Of a stretch of DNA of 64,000 nt, positions 49,339 to 57,095 are shown in pieces. Source of the DNA: Niastella caeni (lineage in GTDB: Bacteria > Bacteroidota > Bacteroidia > Chitinophagales > Chitinophagaceae); the NCBI RefSeq assembly GCF_004834005.1, contig NZ_STFF01000005.1, positions 496,001 through 560,000 on the forward strand, given 5' to 3'. Numbering within the stretch: the stretch's first letter is position 1; each line of letters starts with the position of its first letter. Made by a program: the position numbers and the translations under genes. Under the pieces are notes generated by a model that did no database searches, was not told the origin of the DNA, and saw only the letters and a list, made by a program, of their open reading frames with translations.

Positions 49339-52335
49339 ATGAGAAAAATTCTATGGCTCCTCAGTGGGCTATTGTTTTGTGCGTCACAACTGCAAGCCCA
49401 ATCCCGAACGATTACCGGAAAAGTTACAGATGAAAGCGGTAATCCTATTCCCAATGTTTCCATTACTTTAAAGAACACGTCATTTGGTAGTACCAGCAAA
49501 CAGGATGGTACCTATTCACTTACCATTCCCGACAATGCAAGAACATTAGTGATGAGTTCAGTGGGTATGATCACCCAGGAATTTACCATTGGTTCAGGCT
49601 CTACTTTAGATGCGGTGTTGAAATCGCAAACCGGTAATTTGAGTGAAGTAGTGGTAGTGGCTTACGGAACCCAAAAGAAGAAAGAGCTTACCGGTGTGGT
49701 TGCCACGGTAAAGGCGCCCGACATTGAAAGCAAACCATTTAGTTCTGTAGATAAAATATTACAGGGCCAGGTAGCCGGTTTGCAATCCATTGCCGGTTCT
49801 GGCCAACCCGGTGCTAATCAAACGATCCTCATCAGAGGTATGAGCTCTATTACTGCCAGCAATGCACCTTTGTGGGTAATTGATGGTGTAATTATCAATA
49901 CCGGTGACGTATCACGTTTGGCAACTACCGCTAACTTATTAAGCACCTTGAACCCCAACGATATTGAAAGTATTTCAGTACTGAAAGATGCGGCGGCCGG
50001 TTCATTGTATGGTAGCCGTGCTTCTAATGGAGTAATTATTGTTACTACCAAAAAAGGAAGGGCTGGTAAAACCCGCTTCCGGTTCGATACCGAAATAGGG
50101 CAAAATGATGTTGCCTATGTGAACGACAAGTACAAACCATTAAATGCCGAACAGTATTTTCAGATCACGGAAGAAGGTCTTGTTAATTCCGGAAGAACCC
50201 CCGCGCAGGTTGCTTCTACCATGGCTGGTCTTGGCTTCAATAATGGCAACGATTTTAACTGGTATGATGCGATTATTCAAAAAGGTAAACAGCAACAATA
50301 TAATATCAGCGCCGAAGGCGGCAACGACAAAACCACTTTTTACATATCAGGTGGCTATTTTATGCAGGAAGGTTCCACCATTAATTCAAAGTTAGACAGA
50401 ACGAGTGCAAGTGCCCGGATCTCCCATAAGGCCACTGATAAATTAACGCTGAGTTTTAATATCAATGGCGGTTTTGTGAATCAGCGTGCTCCTTTAGCCG
50501 GTGGTAGCTTTGGTAACCCGGTGCTGGCAGGTTACTTCCTGTTGCCGTCCTGGTCGGCCTACAATGCCGATGGAACCTACAACCTCACTGCTTCCAGGCT
50601 GGGCAACCTTCATAACGTAGTTGCATTAACCGAAATGGATAAACGTTTTTTGAAAGAAATAGGAATGCGTAGTAACGCATTTGCCGAATATAAAATACTG
50701 GAAAATCTGAAATTTAAAACCAGTGTAAGCGGCGACTTCAATGTGCTGGAAGAAGACCAGTATAACAATCCGCTGCATGGAGACGGTGCTCCAACAGCCG
50801 GTAGGTCTTTCTCGTATTATACCCGTCATTTCAACTGGTTATGGACGAATACCCTCGATTACCAGCAAAAGCTGTCAAAGACAAAGGATGTTACATTGAA
50901 TGTACAGGTAGGTTATGAAAGCCAGAAGTCGAACGGTTATCAGAATTCCGTTCAATCGCAGCTTTTCCCAACCAACCTGAGCATGACTATGCCTGCAATA
51001 GGCGCTTCGCCCATTACGGCTTCTGCTACATTGGCAGACTACTCGTTCCTGTCGCAATTCTCTACAGCTAATATCAACTACGAAGACAAGTATGTACTGT
51101 CGGGCAGTTTTCGCCGCGATGGTTCATCCCGTTTTGGCGCCAATAACAAGTTTGGTAATTTCTGGTCAATAGGTGCTTCATGGAATGCCGACAAAGAAGC
51201 GTTTATTGAAGACCTCAATATTTTCAGCCAGTTGAAACTGCGTACATCGTATGGGGTGAACGGTAACGCCGGTATTGGCAATTACGATTGGTATAAATTA
51301 TATGGCTATGGTTTTAACTATAACCAAACGCCCGGTAGCGCTCCGTCGAATGTGGGTGACAGCAACTTAACCTGGGAGTTAAACAAACCCTTTAACGTAG
51401 GTATTGATGTAGGCGTGCTGCAGAACCGCATTCAGTTGACTGTAGATTATTATGTAAGAAAAACAGAAGACCTGCTGCTGGATGTACCGTTGTCGCTGAC
51501 TTCAGGTTTCTCAAGAGCTACCCGCAATGTGGGTTCCATGGAAAACAAGGGAGTTGAGATTACGATCCATGCGGTACCTGTTAAATTAAAGGATTTTGAG
51601 TGGGGGGTTGATTTTAATTACGCAACCAATAAAAACAAGATAACCAGTCTGCCTGGTGGCAATGATATAATAACAGGATCGTTTATCCTGCGTCAGGGTA
51701 GCAGCATTCAATCATTTTACCTGAGAGAGTATGCCGGCGTAGACGCTGCCAATGGAGATCCCCTCTGGTATACGGATGCTACGCACGAAACCACCACCAA
51801 TAATTATTCGGCGGCTCTCCGTTCCATAGTGGGCACCTCTTTGCCAAAATATTTTGGTTCGTTAACCAATACCTTCCGGTACAAAGGATTTACGTTAGAC
51901 GCACAACTGTATTATAACTTTGGCAATTATATTCAGGACCAGTGGGGTGGTTATTATATGGGTGCTGGCTTTGGTGGCACGTATAATAAAGCAGCCCGCA
52001 TTTTTGATCGCTGGACAAAAGCCGGTGATAATACGGATGTACCTAAGTACATTTATGGCGGTAATAAAAACTTTAACAGCGGTTCTACTTTTTATTTGAA
52101 TAAAGGCGACTTTATCCGTTTGCGCAACATTCAGCTTGGCTATACAGTTCCAACACGTATTGCTTCAATGGCAAAACTGGGTAGTGCCTTTGTGTATGTA
52201 CGTGGTACCAACCTGTTCACCTGGGTTAAAGATGATAACCTGTCTTTCGATCCTGAGCAGGGTTCCAATAGCCAATCGAACCTGAATGTATTCATCCCTA
52301 AAACCATTACCGTAGGGCTGAGCCTTGGTTTCTAA
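49339..52335 (+). CDS. SusC/RagA-family TonB-linked outer-membrane protein, pair 2
   Basis: A 998-residue transporter: signal peptide (cut after QLQA), carboxypeptidase D-like domain (about 22-100: ITGKVTDESGNPIPNVSITL), TonB-box-like EVVVVAYGTQKKKELTG, plug (GQVAGLQSI, IRGMSSITASNAPLWVIDG, DIESISVLKDAAAGSLYGSR) and a barrel ending ITVGLSLGF. Same architecture as pairs 1 and 3, but clearly a different sequence. The SusD gene follows after 25 bases. A long leader upstream has no evident promoter. Substrate unknown. Confidence 0.97.
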   Translation: MRKILWLLSGLLFCASQLQAQSRTITGKVTDESGNPIPNVSITLKNTSFGSTSKQDGTYSLTIPDNARTLVMSSVGMITQEFTIGSGSTLDAVLKSQTGNLSEVVVVAYGTQKKKELTGVVATVKAPDIESKPFSSVDKILQGQVAGLQSIAGSGQPGANQTILIRGMSSITASNAPLWVIDGVIINTGDVSRLATTANLLSTLNPNDIESISVLKDAAAGSLYGSRASNGVIIVTTKKGRAGKTRFRFDTEIGQNDVAYVNDKYKPLNAEQYFQITEEGLVNSGRTPAQVASTMAGLGFNNGNDFNWYDAIIQKGKQQQYNISAEGGNDKTTFYISGGYFMQEGSTINSKLDRTSASARISHKATDKLTLSFNINGGFVNQRAPLAGGSFGNPVLAGYFLLPSWSAYNADGTYNLTASRLGNLHNVVALTEMDKRFLKEIGMRSNAFAEYKILENLKFKTSVSGDFNVLEEDQYNNPLHGDGAPTAGRSFSYYTRHFNWLWTNTLDYQQKLSKTKDVTLNVQVGYESQKSNGYQNSVQSQLFPTNLSMTMPAIGASPITASATLADYSFLSQFSTANINYEDKYVLSGSFRRDGSSRFGANNKFGNFWSIGASWNADKEAFIEDLNIFSQLKLRTSYGVNGNAGIGNYDWYKLYGYGFNYNQTPGSAPSNVGDSNLTWELNKPFNVGIDVGVLQNRIQLTVDYYVRKTEDLLLDVPLSLTSGFSRATRNVGSMENKGVEITIHAVPVKLKDFEWGVDFNYATNKNKITSLPGGNDIITGSFILRQGSSIQSFYLREYAGVDAANGDPLWYTDATHETTTNNYSAALRSIVGTSLPKYFGSLTNTFRYKGFTLDAQLYYNFGNYIQDQWGGYYMGAGFGGTYNKAARIFDRWTKAGDNTDVPKYIYGGNKNFNSGSTFYLNKGDFIRLRNIQLGYTVPTRIASMAKLGSAFVYVRGTNLFTWVKDDNLSFDPEQGSNSQSNLNVFIPKTITVGLSLGF

Positions 52336-52360
52336 CATAAACAATTAATTTTTTACCATT

Positions 52361-53788
52361 ATGAATATTTTATCTAAATATAAAGTGATTTGGCTGGCTG
52401 TTTTTGTAACCACCTTTGTTTCGTGCAGCAAGAGCTTTCTTGAGCTTTCTCCGCCCACTTCAGTTTCACCGGAAACCGCATTAAGTACCGAAAACGATCT
52501 GCTGGTTGCTACGCGCGGTATGTATGCCGGCTTACGCACCGGACCATCCATTGGTGCTACCAGTTATGCGCCGGATGCATTTGGAAGAACCATCCCGGTG
52601 ATCGGTGATGTAATGGCCGATAATGGTTATCAATCGTCGCTGAATACCAACCGGTATACCTTATATAACAATTATTCATTTGCTGTAACCGATGCCAACG
52701 CCCTGGGTTTATGGACATCGTTGTATTCAGTAATATTAAGGGCTAATAATATCATTAATGCGCCCATAGCTGCCAGCGCCAATGTAAACCAGGCAAAAGG
52801 TGAAGCGTATGCGGTTCGCGCCCTGTGTTATTTTACATTGGTAAGGTATTTTGCCCGGCCTTATACGGACGATCCAAACAAACTGGGTGTTCCTATTATT
52901 ACTACCTACAATGCTGATCTAAAACCTGAACGTAGCAAAGTTGCTGATGTATATACGCTGATCGTGAACGATCTTAACCAGGCGTATACCTTAATGACAA
53001 TTTATACGAACTCATCCCAGTTCAGTAAATATGCAGCCAAAGGATTACAGGCAAAAGTGTATTTGACCATGGGCGATATGGCAAATGCTAAAACGGCCGC
53101 CCTGGATGTAATTAACAATAGCGGGTTTAATGTAGTGGGTGCAGCAGATAATACAGCTTACTGGAATAACACCAGTATTCGCCTCGATAAGATGGAAACG
53201 TTGTTTGAAGTTTCATCCGATGCAGTAAGCAACCTGAGCTTTGATGCCCTTGCTTACCTGTATAGCCAGGCCGGTAACTATGGCGACTTTCTGGTTGCTT
53301 CCGATCTGTATGCCTTGTTTAGCGCCAATGATGTAAGGAGGAGTTTGTATCCCCAGGGACAACGCCCTGCAGGAACATCCGTTGTGTTCATAAATAAATA
53401 CACCGGCCTCGCCGGCGATCGCAGCGATACCAAAGTATTGCGCATGAGCGAAATGTATTTAATTGCAGCAGAAGCTTCTGTCGCTACCAATGAAACAGAT
53501 GCACGTACTTATGTAAACTATATAACCAGCCGTAGAAACGCCGATCCTATTGCTTCTACTGGCACTGCGTTATATGAAGACATAATAAATGAGCGCAGAA
53601 AAGAGCTGGCCTTTGAAGGTGACCGGTACCTCGATCTGCAACGCCTGAAACGCACTGTAGTGCGAAGCACCAATTATACTGTCAGAAATATCGCCTATAC
53701 AAACTATAGAAGAATATTGCCGATACCACAAACTGAAGTGGATGCTAACCCCAATATAAAACCACAGCAGAATGAAGGTTATCAATAG
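52361..53788 (+). CDS. SusD/RagB-family lipoprotein, pair 2
   Basis: A 475-residue surface lipoprotein (lipobox FVSC, C22). Helical SusD layout with VNQAKGEAYAVRALCYFTLV, KVADVYTLIVNDLNQAYTLM, LRMSEMYLIAAEASVATNET and IINERRKELAFEGDRYLDLQ. It pairs with the SusC encoded 25 bases upstream. The gene is followed by a 17-bp hairpin terminator that marks the edge of the Rhs scar region. Confidence 0.96.
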   Translation: MNILSKYKVIWLAVFVTTFVSCSKSFLELSPPTSVSPETALSTENDLLVATRGMYAGLRTGPSIGATSYAPDAFGRTIPVIGDVMADNGYQSSLNTNRYTLYNNYSFAVTDANALGLWTSLYSVILRANNIINAPIAASANVNQAKGEAYAVRALCYFTLVRYFARPYTDDPNKLGVPIITTYNADLKPERSKVADVYTLIVNDLNQAYTLMTIYTNSSQFSKYAAKGLQAKVYLTMGDMANAKTAALDVINNSGFNVVGAADNTAYWNNTSIRLDKMETLFEVSSDAVSNLSFDALAYLYSQAGNYGDFLVASDLYALFSANDVRRSLYPQGQRPAGTSVVFINKYTGLAGDRSDTKVLRMSEMYLIAAEASVATNETDARTYVNYITSRRNADPIASTGTALYEDIINERRKELAFEGDRYLDLQRLKRTVVRSTNYTVRNIAYTNYRRILPIPQTEVDANPNIKPQQNEGYQ

Positions 53789-54178
53789 TATTGATGATTA
53801 AGTGGCCCTGACCCAAAAAGGTTAGAGCCTTAAAAAAAGAAAAATATATAGCCCGCTCTGGCGGGCTATATATTTTTAAAGGTGTTTGATAATTTTGTGT
53901 GTGGTTATTAATCGCAGAGAAACTGTTATGCATTATTGAAAACACATGGCGCAGGTAACTGTTGCCCAGGACGCAAAACCTTCCATAGGTAGGATAATCA
54001 TAACATAGGTGGTGCGCTGACATTGAAACATGGGGAAAAACCGGTAATGGGGAAGCCGGGGAGTGGACTATATACAATATGACGGGTGGTTATGGAAACA
54101 GTTTGCAATTTTGGAGATATAATAATTTAGGCGCCTTTTTTACATTAACTCTTAAGGATGATGGAAATGTAGGAATAG
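53789..54178. other. Terminator and scar sequence before the Rhs fragment
   Basis: Holds the pair 2 terminator (53840-53877), then a 20-codon frame MAQVTVAQDAKPSIGRIIIT (53946-54008) and the start of a coding-like remnant (54004-54204). No intact gene. Confidence 0.5.
53840..53877. terminator. Strong bidirectional terminator of SusC/SusD pair 2
   Basis: 17-bp perfect stem (53840-53856 and 53861-53877; GCCCGC TCTG GCGGGC at the tip) with A-run and T-run on both sides. Confidence 0.9.
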
Positions 54179-54204
54179 CAAATAGGGAGTTGGCATGTTG
54201 TTGA
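54004..54204 (+). pseudogene. Fragment of a surface protein with NVGI signature
   Basis: A 66-codon open stretch without a start codon reads WCADIETWGKTGNGEAGEWT, then IYNMTGGYGNSLQFWRYNN and LTLKDDGNVGIAN before the stop TGA 54202. The YGNSLQFWRYN and LKDDGNVGI pattern is typical of the region ahead of repeats or tail-fibre-like domains in large Bacteroidota surface proteins. It ends in a different frame from the overlapping Rhs remnant, so it is a broken copy, not a gene. Confidence 0.55.
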
Positions 54205-54286
54205 TCCGCTGGCGGATAAATATAGGAGATGGTCCTCTTATAACTACGGAGTCAATAACCCAATCAGATTTATAGATCCGGATGGT
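54179..54286 (+). pseudogene. End of an Rhs core domain, no start
   Basis: The open frame from 54179 reads QIGSWHVVDPLADKYRRW, then SSYNYGVNNPIRFIDPDGM, the standard terminal motif of Rhs repeat-associated core domains, in frame with the next gene. An in-frame TAG at 54176-54178 precedes it and no start codon is present. The rest of the Rhs gene (normally several kb) is missing from the window. Confidence 0.8.
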
Positions 54287-54952
54287 ATGGGAGTTAACTC
54301 AGTGCATGTGAATGAAGTAGGAACAGTGATAAAAAAAATTGATGATAGCGATAACAGCGTTTACCTTCATAAAAAAGGTACGACTTCCGAGCAGGTTAAT
54401 AAAGCATATACCAAGGAAAGTCATTCGGCTGGTGGTAAAAAGATTGGAGAGTTGGGAGGAACTATAGATATAAGTGAAATAGGACCGAATATTTTGGCGA
54501 AACATGCTGCTGAGGCGAAAGGTATGAAACAACTCTCCTGGGTAAGAAAAGTATTGCCTGGCGGGGATTGGGATCTAAAAAATGATGAAGAATCGATTTT
54601 TGGCGTTGCATGGAAATTTGATGCAGAAAAGTCGGAAGCGGCAGGAAAGGAGTTATTGCATACAGATTTTAAAATGGGCAAAATAGTTTTTGACGATGCT
54701 GCTGCTGTTGGAAACTATCATGCCGGGTATACTGGTACATCTGCCGGTATATCAAAAACGACACAATACCGGTGGGCTGGTTTAGGCGAAGCGGCTAAAT
54801 TAAATTTAGGAATAGGCAGAACTCTGTCAAGGCTTGCTGATAATTTTGCTGGCACGGAAAATTACGGAGACAATATGGCTGATTTCTACTGGAATACCCA
54901 GGGCATGAATGCAGCCAGCGAGAAAATGAAAGAGAAAGCGAAGGTCAAATAA
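54287..54952 (+). CDS. Orphan Rhs C-terminal toxin-like domain
   Basis: A 221-residue variable C-terminus (Rhs-CT) directly after the DPDGM motif; ATG 54287 is the methionine of that motif and the only usable start. Rhs-CT tips are usually effectors delivered to neighbouring cells. The segment WDLK (95-98), GNYHAGYTG (142-150), the AG-rich helix (163-175) and GDNMADFYWNTQGM (194-207) resemble the polymorphic-toxin type 44 group; that match is my recollection, not a search. Cut off from its Rhs delivery part, it is either silent, expressed as a solo protein or a recombination reserve. An immunity-like gene follows after 27 bases. Confidence 0.65.
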   Translation: MGVNSVHVNEVGTVIKKIDDSDNSVYLHKKGTTSEQVNKAYTKESHSAGGKKIGELGGTIDISEIGPNILAKHAAEAKGMKQLSWVRKVLPGGDWDLKNDEESIFGVAWKFDAEKSEAAGKELLHTDFKMGKIVFDDAAAVGNYHAGYTGTSAGISKTTQYRWAGLGEAAKLNLGIGRTLSRLADNFAGTENYGDNMADFYWNTQGMNAASEKMKEKAKVK

Positions 54953-54979
54953 TTTAAAAGTATTTATAGTATTTCAAGC

Positions 54980-55462
54980 ATGTTTAAGTCAAACATTAAA
55001 GGGTATGTCTACGCTATAGCCTTTGTTTTTTTATGGATAGTAATATCCTCATTTGAATATGGAGACTTCAGGTTAAGCAGAATCATTCATCCGTTGTTGT
55101 GGATCGCATTAGGTATAGCCGGGATATGGTTGATACGGAATAAACGGTACAAATCTATTCGGGTAAAGCTAGTCATCCTGGTGGGTATTTATCTGCTTGT
55201 TACCTGTTGGTTTTTATTTAGTAGTGTGTTTTGCAGATCAGAAGAGGGAAGGATCGTTTACGTAAATAAAAAGAACAGGTCAAATACTATTATCTGTCGT
55301 CGGTACGCCTGCTTTCTTACTACCAGTGATTGCGAGTATTATAATAGCTGGACAATTGCCGGTGATTTGAGATGGGCGCGAAAATTGTATAGTAACCAAT
55401 TCGATACTACTAAATGGGAGCGGTTTAACGATGTGTCAAAAAACAAATACTATCATCCTTAA
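54980..55462 (+). CDS. Small membrane protein, candidate immunity partner
   Basis: A 160-residue protein with three membrane helices (about 7-24, 36-53, 63-81) and a polar, cysteine-containing C-terminal domain (CRRYACFLTTSDCEYY). I do not recognise its family. Position right behind an Rhs-CT with a 27-base gap is typical of an immunity gene, and membrane immunity proteins exist, but a membrane partner for a predicted cytosolic nuclease-type toxin is unusual, so the role is an inference. It has its own terminator. Confidence 0.6.
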   Translation: MFKSNIKGYVYAIAFVFLWIVISSFEYGDFRLSRIIHPLLWIALGIAGIWLIRNKRYKSIRVKLVILVGIYLLVTCWFLFSSVFCRSEEGRIVYVNKKNRSNTIICRRYACFLTTSDCEYYNSWTIAGDLRWARKLYSNQFDTTKWERFNDVSKNKYYHP

Positions 55463-55507
55463 GTGAAAGAATTAATTATGTATTGAATAGATGTTACGGA
55501 ATCAATA

Positions 55508-55542
55508 AAATGCAAAAGCCCCCGATTGGGGCTTTTGCATTT
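55508..55542. terminator. Terminator of toxin/immunity-like genes
   Basis: 15-bp perfect stem (55508-55522 with 55528-55542), core GCAAAAGCCCC / GGGGCTTTTGC, loop of five. Confidence 0.9.
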
Positions 55543-55568
55543 TATGAGGTTTAAGCTTTTTTAGTTTT

Positions 55569-55733
55569 ATGATCTCTGAGGCATTCATCCATCAGAGCAA
55601 AGAGATGAACTTTATCATCATGAAGATTTTTTTACTAAGTTGTATAGGAATTATTTTAATAGGAAAGAATGTGAGCATGGCAGACCGGCTTCAGCTCATT
55701 CCTGATCCGCTATTAACCTACTCTTTCATGTAA
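55569..55733 (+). CDS. Doubtful small protein
   Basis: A 54-codon frame beginning MISEAFIHQSKEMNFIIMKI and containing a hydrophobic stretch FLLSCIGIILIG, with a possible internal start at residue 18. It may be the remains of a signal peptide region or chance. No independent support. Confidence 0.2.
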   Translation: MISEAFIHQSKEMNFIIMKIFLLSCIGIILIGKNVSMADRLQLIPDPLLTYSFM

Positions 55734-55767
55734 TGACCCCTGCCTGCTTTCAATGATACCCTGTCGG

Positions 55768-56160
55768 GATGATTTTAATCCCTTTCTGCCCAACTTTAAA
55801 TTTCGGCAACCTGCTTTCTGATGTTTCAACGGCAACCACCCCATAATCTCTTGCAAAGAATTTATGATTCCCGGTTATGAACCATAAACAACCGGAAACG
55901 AATCGTTTTAATGCTGCAATGGATCATTGTTTTTCGGGTAACCACCGTTGCACGCTGCAATAAAGTATGTTCAGATGATTTTGATCCGTTTCTGCCCAAC
56001 TTAACATTTTGTCAACCAGCTTTCTGATCGTTGCAACCCAGCAACCACCCCATAACAGCCTGCCATGAGATGGAAACACGCTGCAATGACCCCAATTCAA
56101 CTGCTTTTATGTCGTTGCAGCCTGACTTCTCCCCGTTGCAACCCTGCAATGGATCATTTC
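55768..56160. repeat. Degenerate direct repeats of about 210-230 bp, TGCAA-rich
   Basis: GATGATTTT-ATCC-TTTCTGCCCAACTT starts at 55768 and again at 55974, followed in both by GCTTTCTGAT and CAACCACCCCATAA (spacing 206-209 bases). Further on TGCAATGGATCATT occurs at 55915 and 56145 (spacing 230). TTGCAAC/TGCAAT words continue to 56360. Confidence 0.75.
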
Positions 56161-56341
56161 ATCCAGGTAAAGACCATTGCTGGTTATTTTCATTATTACA
56201 ACCTGTTTTGTCACGTTGAGCCAACGACAACATCCACAAAACAACTTGCAGCGATCCTCACTGCAACCTGCAATGGGTAATATCAACCAACAATGGGGAT
56301 ACAACAAGCATGCAACGACGATAATACAGCCAACAGCCATC

Positions 56342-56359
56342 CGTTGCAGCGCTGCAACG
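56342..56359. repeat. 18-bp perfect palindrome
   Basis: CGTTGCAGC followed directly by its reverse complement GCTGCAACG at the end of the TGCAA-rich tract. Confidence 0.7.
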
Positions 56360-56457
56360 ATAAAATTGCAACAACTTCAGTTTATTGCAGGCATGTATTG
56401 GGGAAAAGGCCGTTTAGTATAACGATTTTGGTGAAATTCAGGCAAGGTGACACAACC

Positions 56458-56527
56458 TTCAATGTCGCTTAGTTTACTGCGTTTCGACTACGCTCAGGCC
56501 TAAGCCCTTTAACTAAACGACATTGAA
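56458..56527. repeat. Dispersed hairpin with GTTTCGACTACGCTC core
   Basis: TTCAATGTCGCTTAGTT (56458-56474) pairs with AACTAAACGACATTGAA (56511-56527), one mismatch. The centre holds TTTCGACTACGCTCAGGC, a sequence I know as very frequent in Bacteroidota intergenic regions. Tandem ATTGCCT words follow. Confidence 0.65.
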
Positions 56528-56531
56528 TTGC

Positions 56532-56660
56532 CTATTGCCTATTGATCACCACCTTCCCCGTTTCAAGTCCCTTTGCCATTGCCGTTGGTGCGGATACTGG
56601 CGTTATTGTAAGTTCATTGTGTAATAAAGAAGCAAACGTTCGAAAGGTTTTACCCTCAAT
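56532..56660 (-). pseudogene. C-terminal gene remnant, minus strand
   Basis: A 42-codon open stretch without a start codon (in-frame stop immediately upstream) reads IEGKTFRTFASLLHNELTIT, then PVSAPTAMAKGLETGKVVIN RQ and stop. Its protein-like composition suggests the last part of a larger, lost gene. Family not recognised. Confidence 0.4.
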
Positions 56661-56673
56661 TTATGTTTATACT

Positions 56674-56695
56674 AAGGCTGCCTGCAGGCAGCCTT
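56674..56695. repeat. 22-bp perfect palindrome
   Basis: AAGGCTGCCTG followed by its reverse complement, then four T. It can act as a weak terminator for either strand. Confidence 0.6.
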
Positions 56696-56782
56696 TTACT
56701 TTTTCAGGACTTATAAAATATTTTTATTTTCTGTTTCGGGCTGAAAATATATCATCTATATAAAAAATATTATCTAAGTTCT

Positions 56783-56790
56783 TATCTTTG
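56783..56790 (+). promoter_or_regulatory. -7 box upstream of SusC pair 3
   Basis: TATCTTTG matches TAnnTTTG exactly. It lies about 305 bases before the SusC start, implying a long leader. No -33 TTG at the usual distance. Confidence 0.35.
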
Positions 56791-56939
56791 GGAACCCCTA
56801 CCGATAACCTTACAGGATGTGCGAAGGCAAATTCCGGGTAATTGCTTTTGATCAATAAATAAAATGAAAGATCAACCAGGCAATACCGGGAATGTCCTGG
56901 TTGGCCGTTACTAAACATGGATCTGATATTCTCATAAAG

Positions 56940-56977
56940 TATCAAACCTTGATAGACTTTGATCAAGACTTGATAAG
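56940..56977. promoter_or_regulatory. Cluster of TTGAT boxes in SusC pair 3 leader
   Basis: TATCAA, TTGATA, TTTGATCAA and CTTGATAAG lie within 38 bases, with inverted orientation of the first pair and a TTGATCAA palindrome in the middle. They could be an operator or a leader-RNA structure. Confidence 0.3.
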
Positions 56978-57095
56978 AAAATATGATTTAGTGATCCTGA
57001 TTTGCAGCACTCGTTTGGTTTTGTTGTCCTACTTTATTATTTCTATTATAAAAATTTCTTATTCACTGTTTTTAACCAAATAAAAGCTAACTCCG

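Larger units (their letters stand above)
55463..57095. other. 1.6-kb accessory spacer with repeats and remnants
   Basis: No intact gene longer than 60 codons is convincing. In order: terminator 55508-55542, a weak 54-codon frame 55569-55733, a TGCAA-rich direct-repeat tract (55768-56360), the GTTTCGACTACGCTC hairpin (56458-56527), a minus-strand gene remnant (56532-56660), a 22-bp palindrome (56674-56695), a -7 box (56783-56790) and TTGAT boxes (56940-56977). Confidence 0.6.

Noticed and set aside
56065..56280. Overlapping 60-80-codon frames in the TGCAA-rich tract
   Set aside because: Frames follow the DNA repeat, give no protein-like pattern and are not kept between repeat units.
53789..57095. 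Insertion sequence or prophage in the Rhs scar region
   Set aside because: No transposase, integrase or terminal repeats of IS type, and no phage structural genes.
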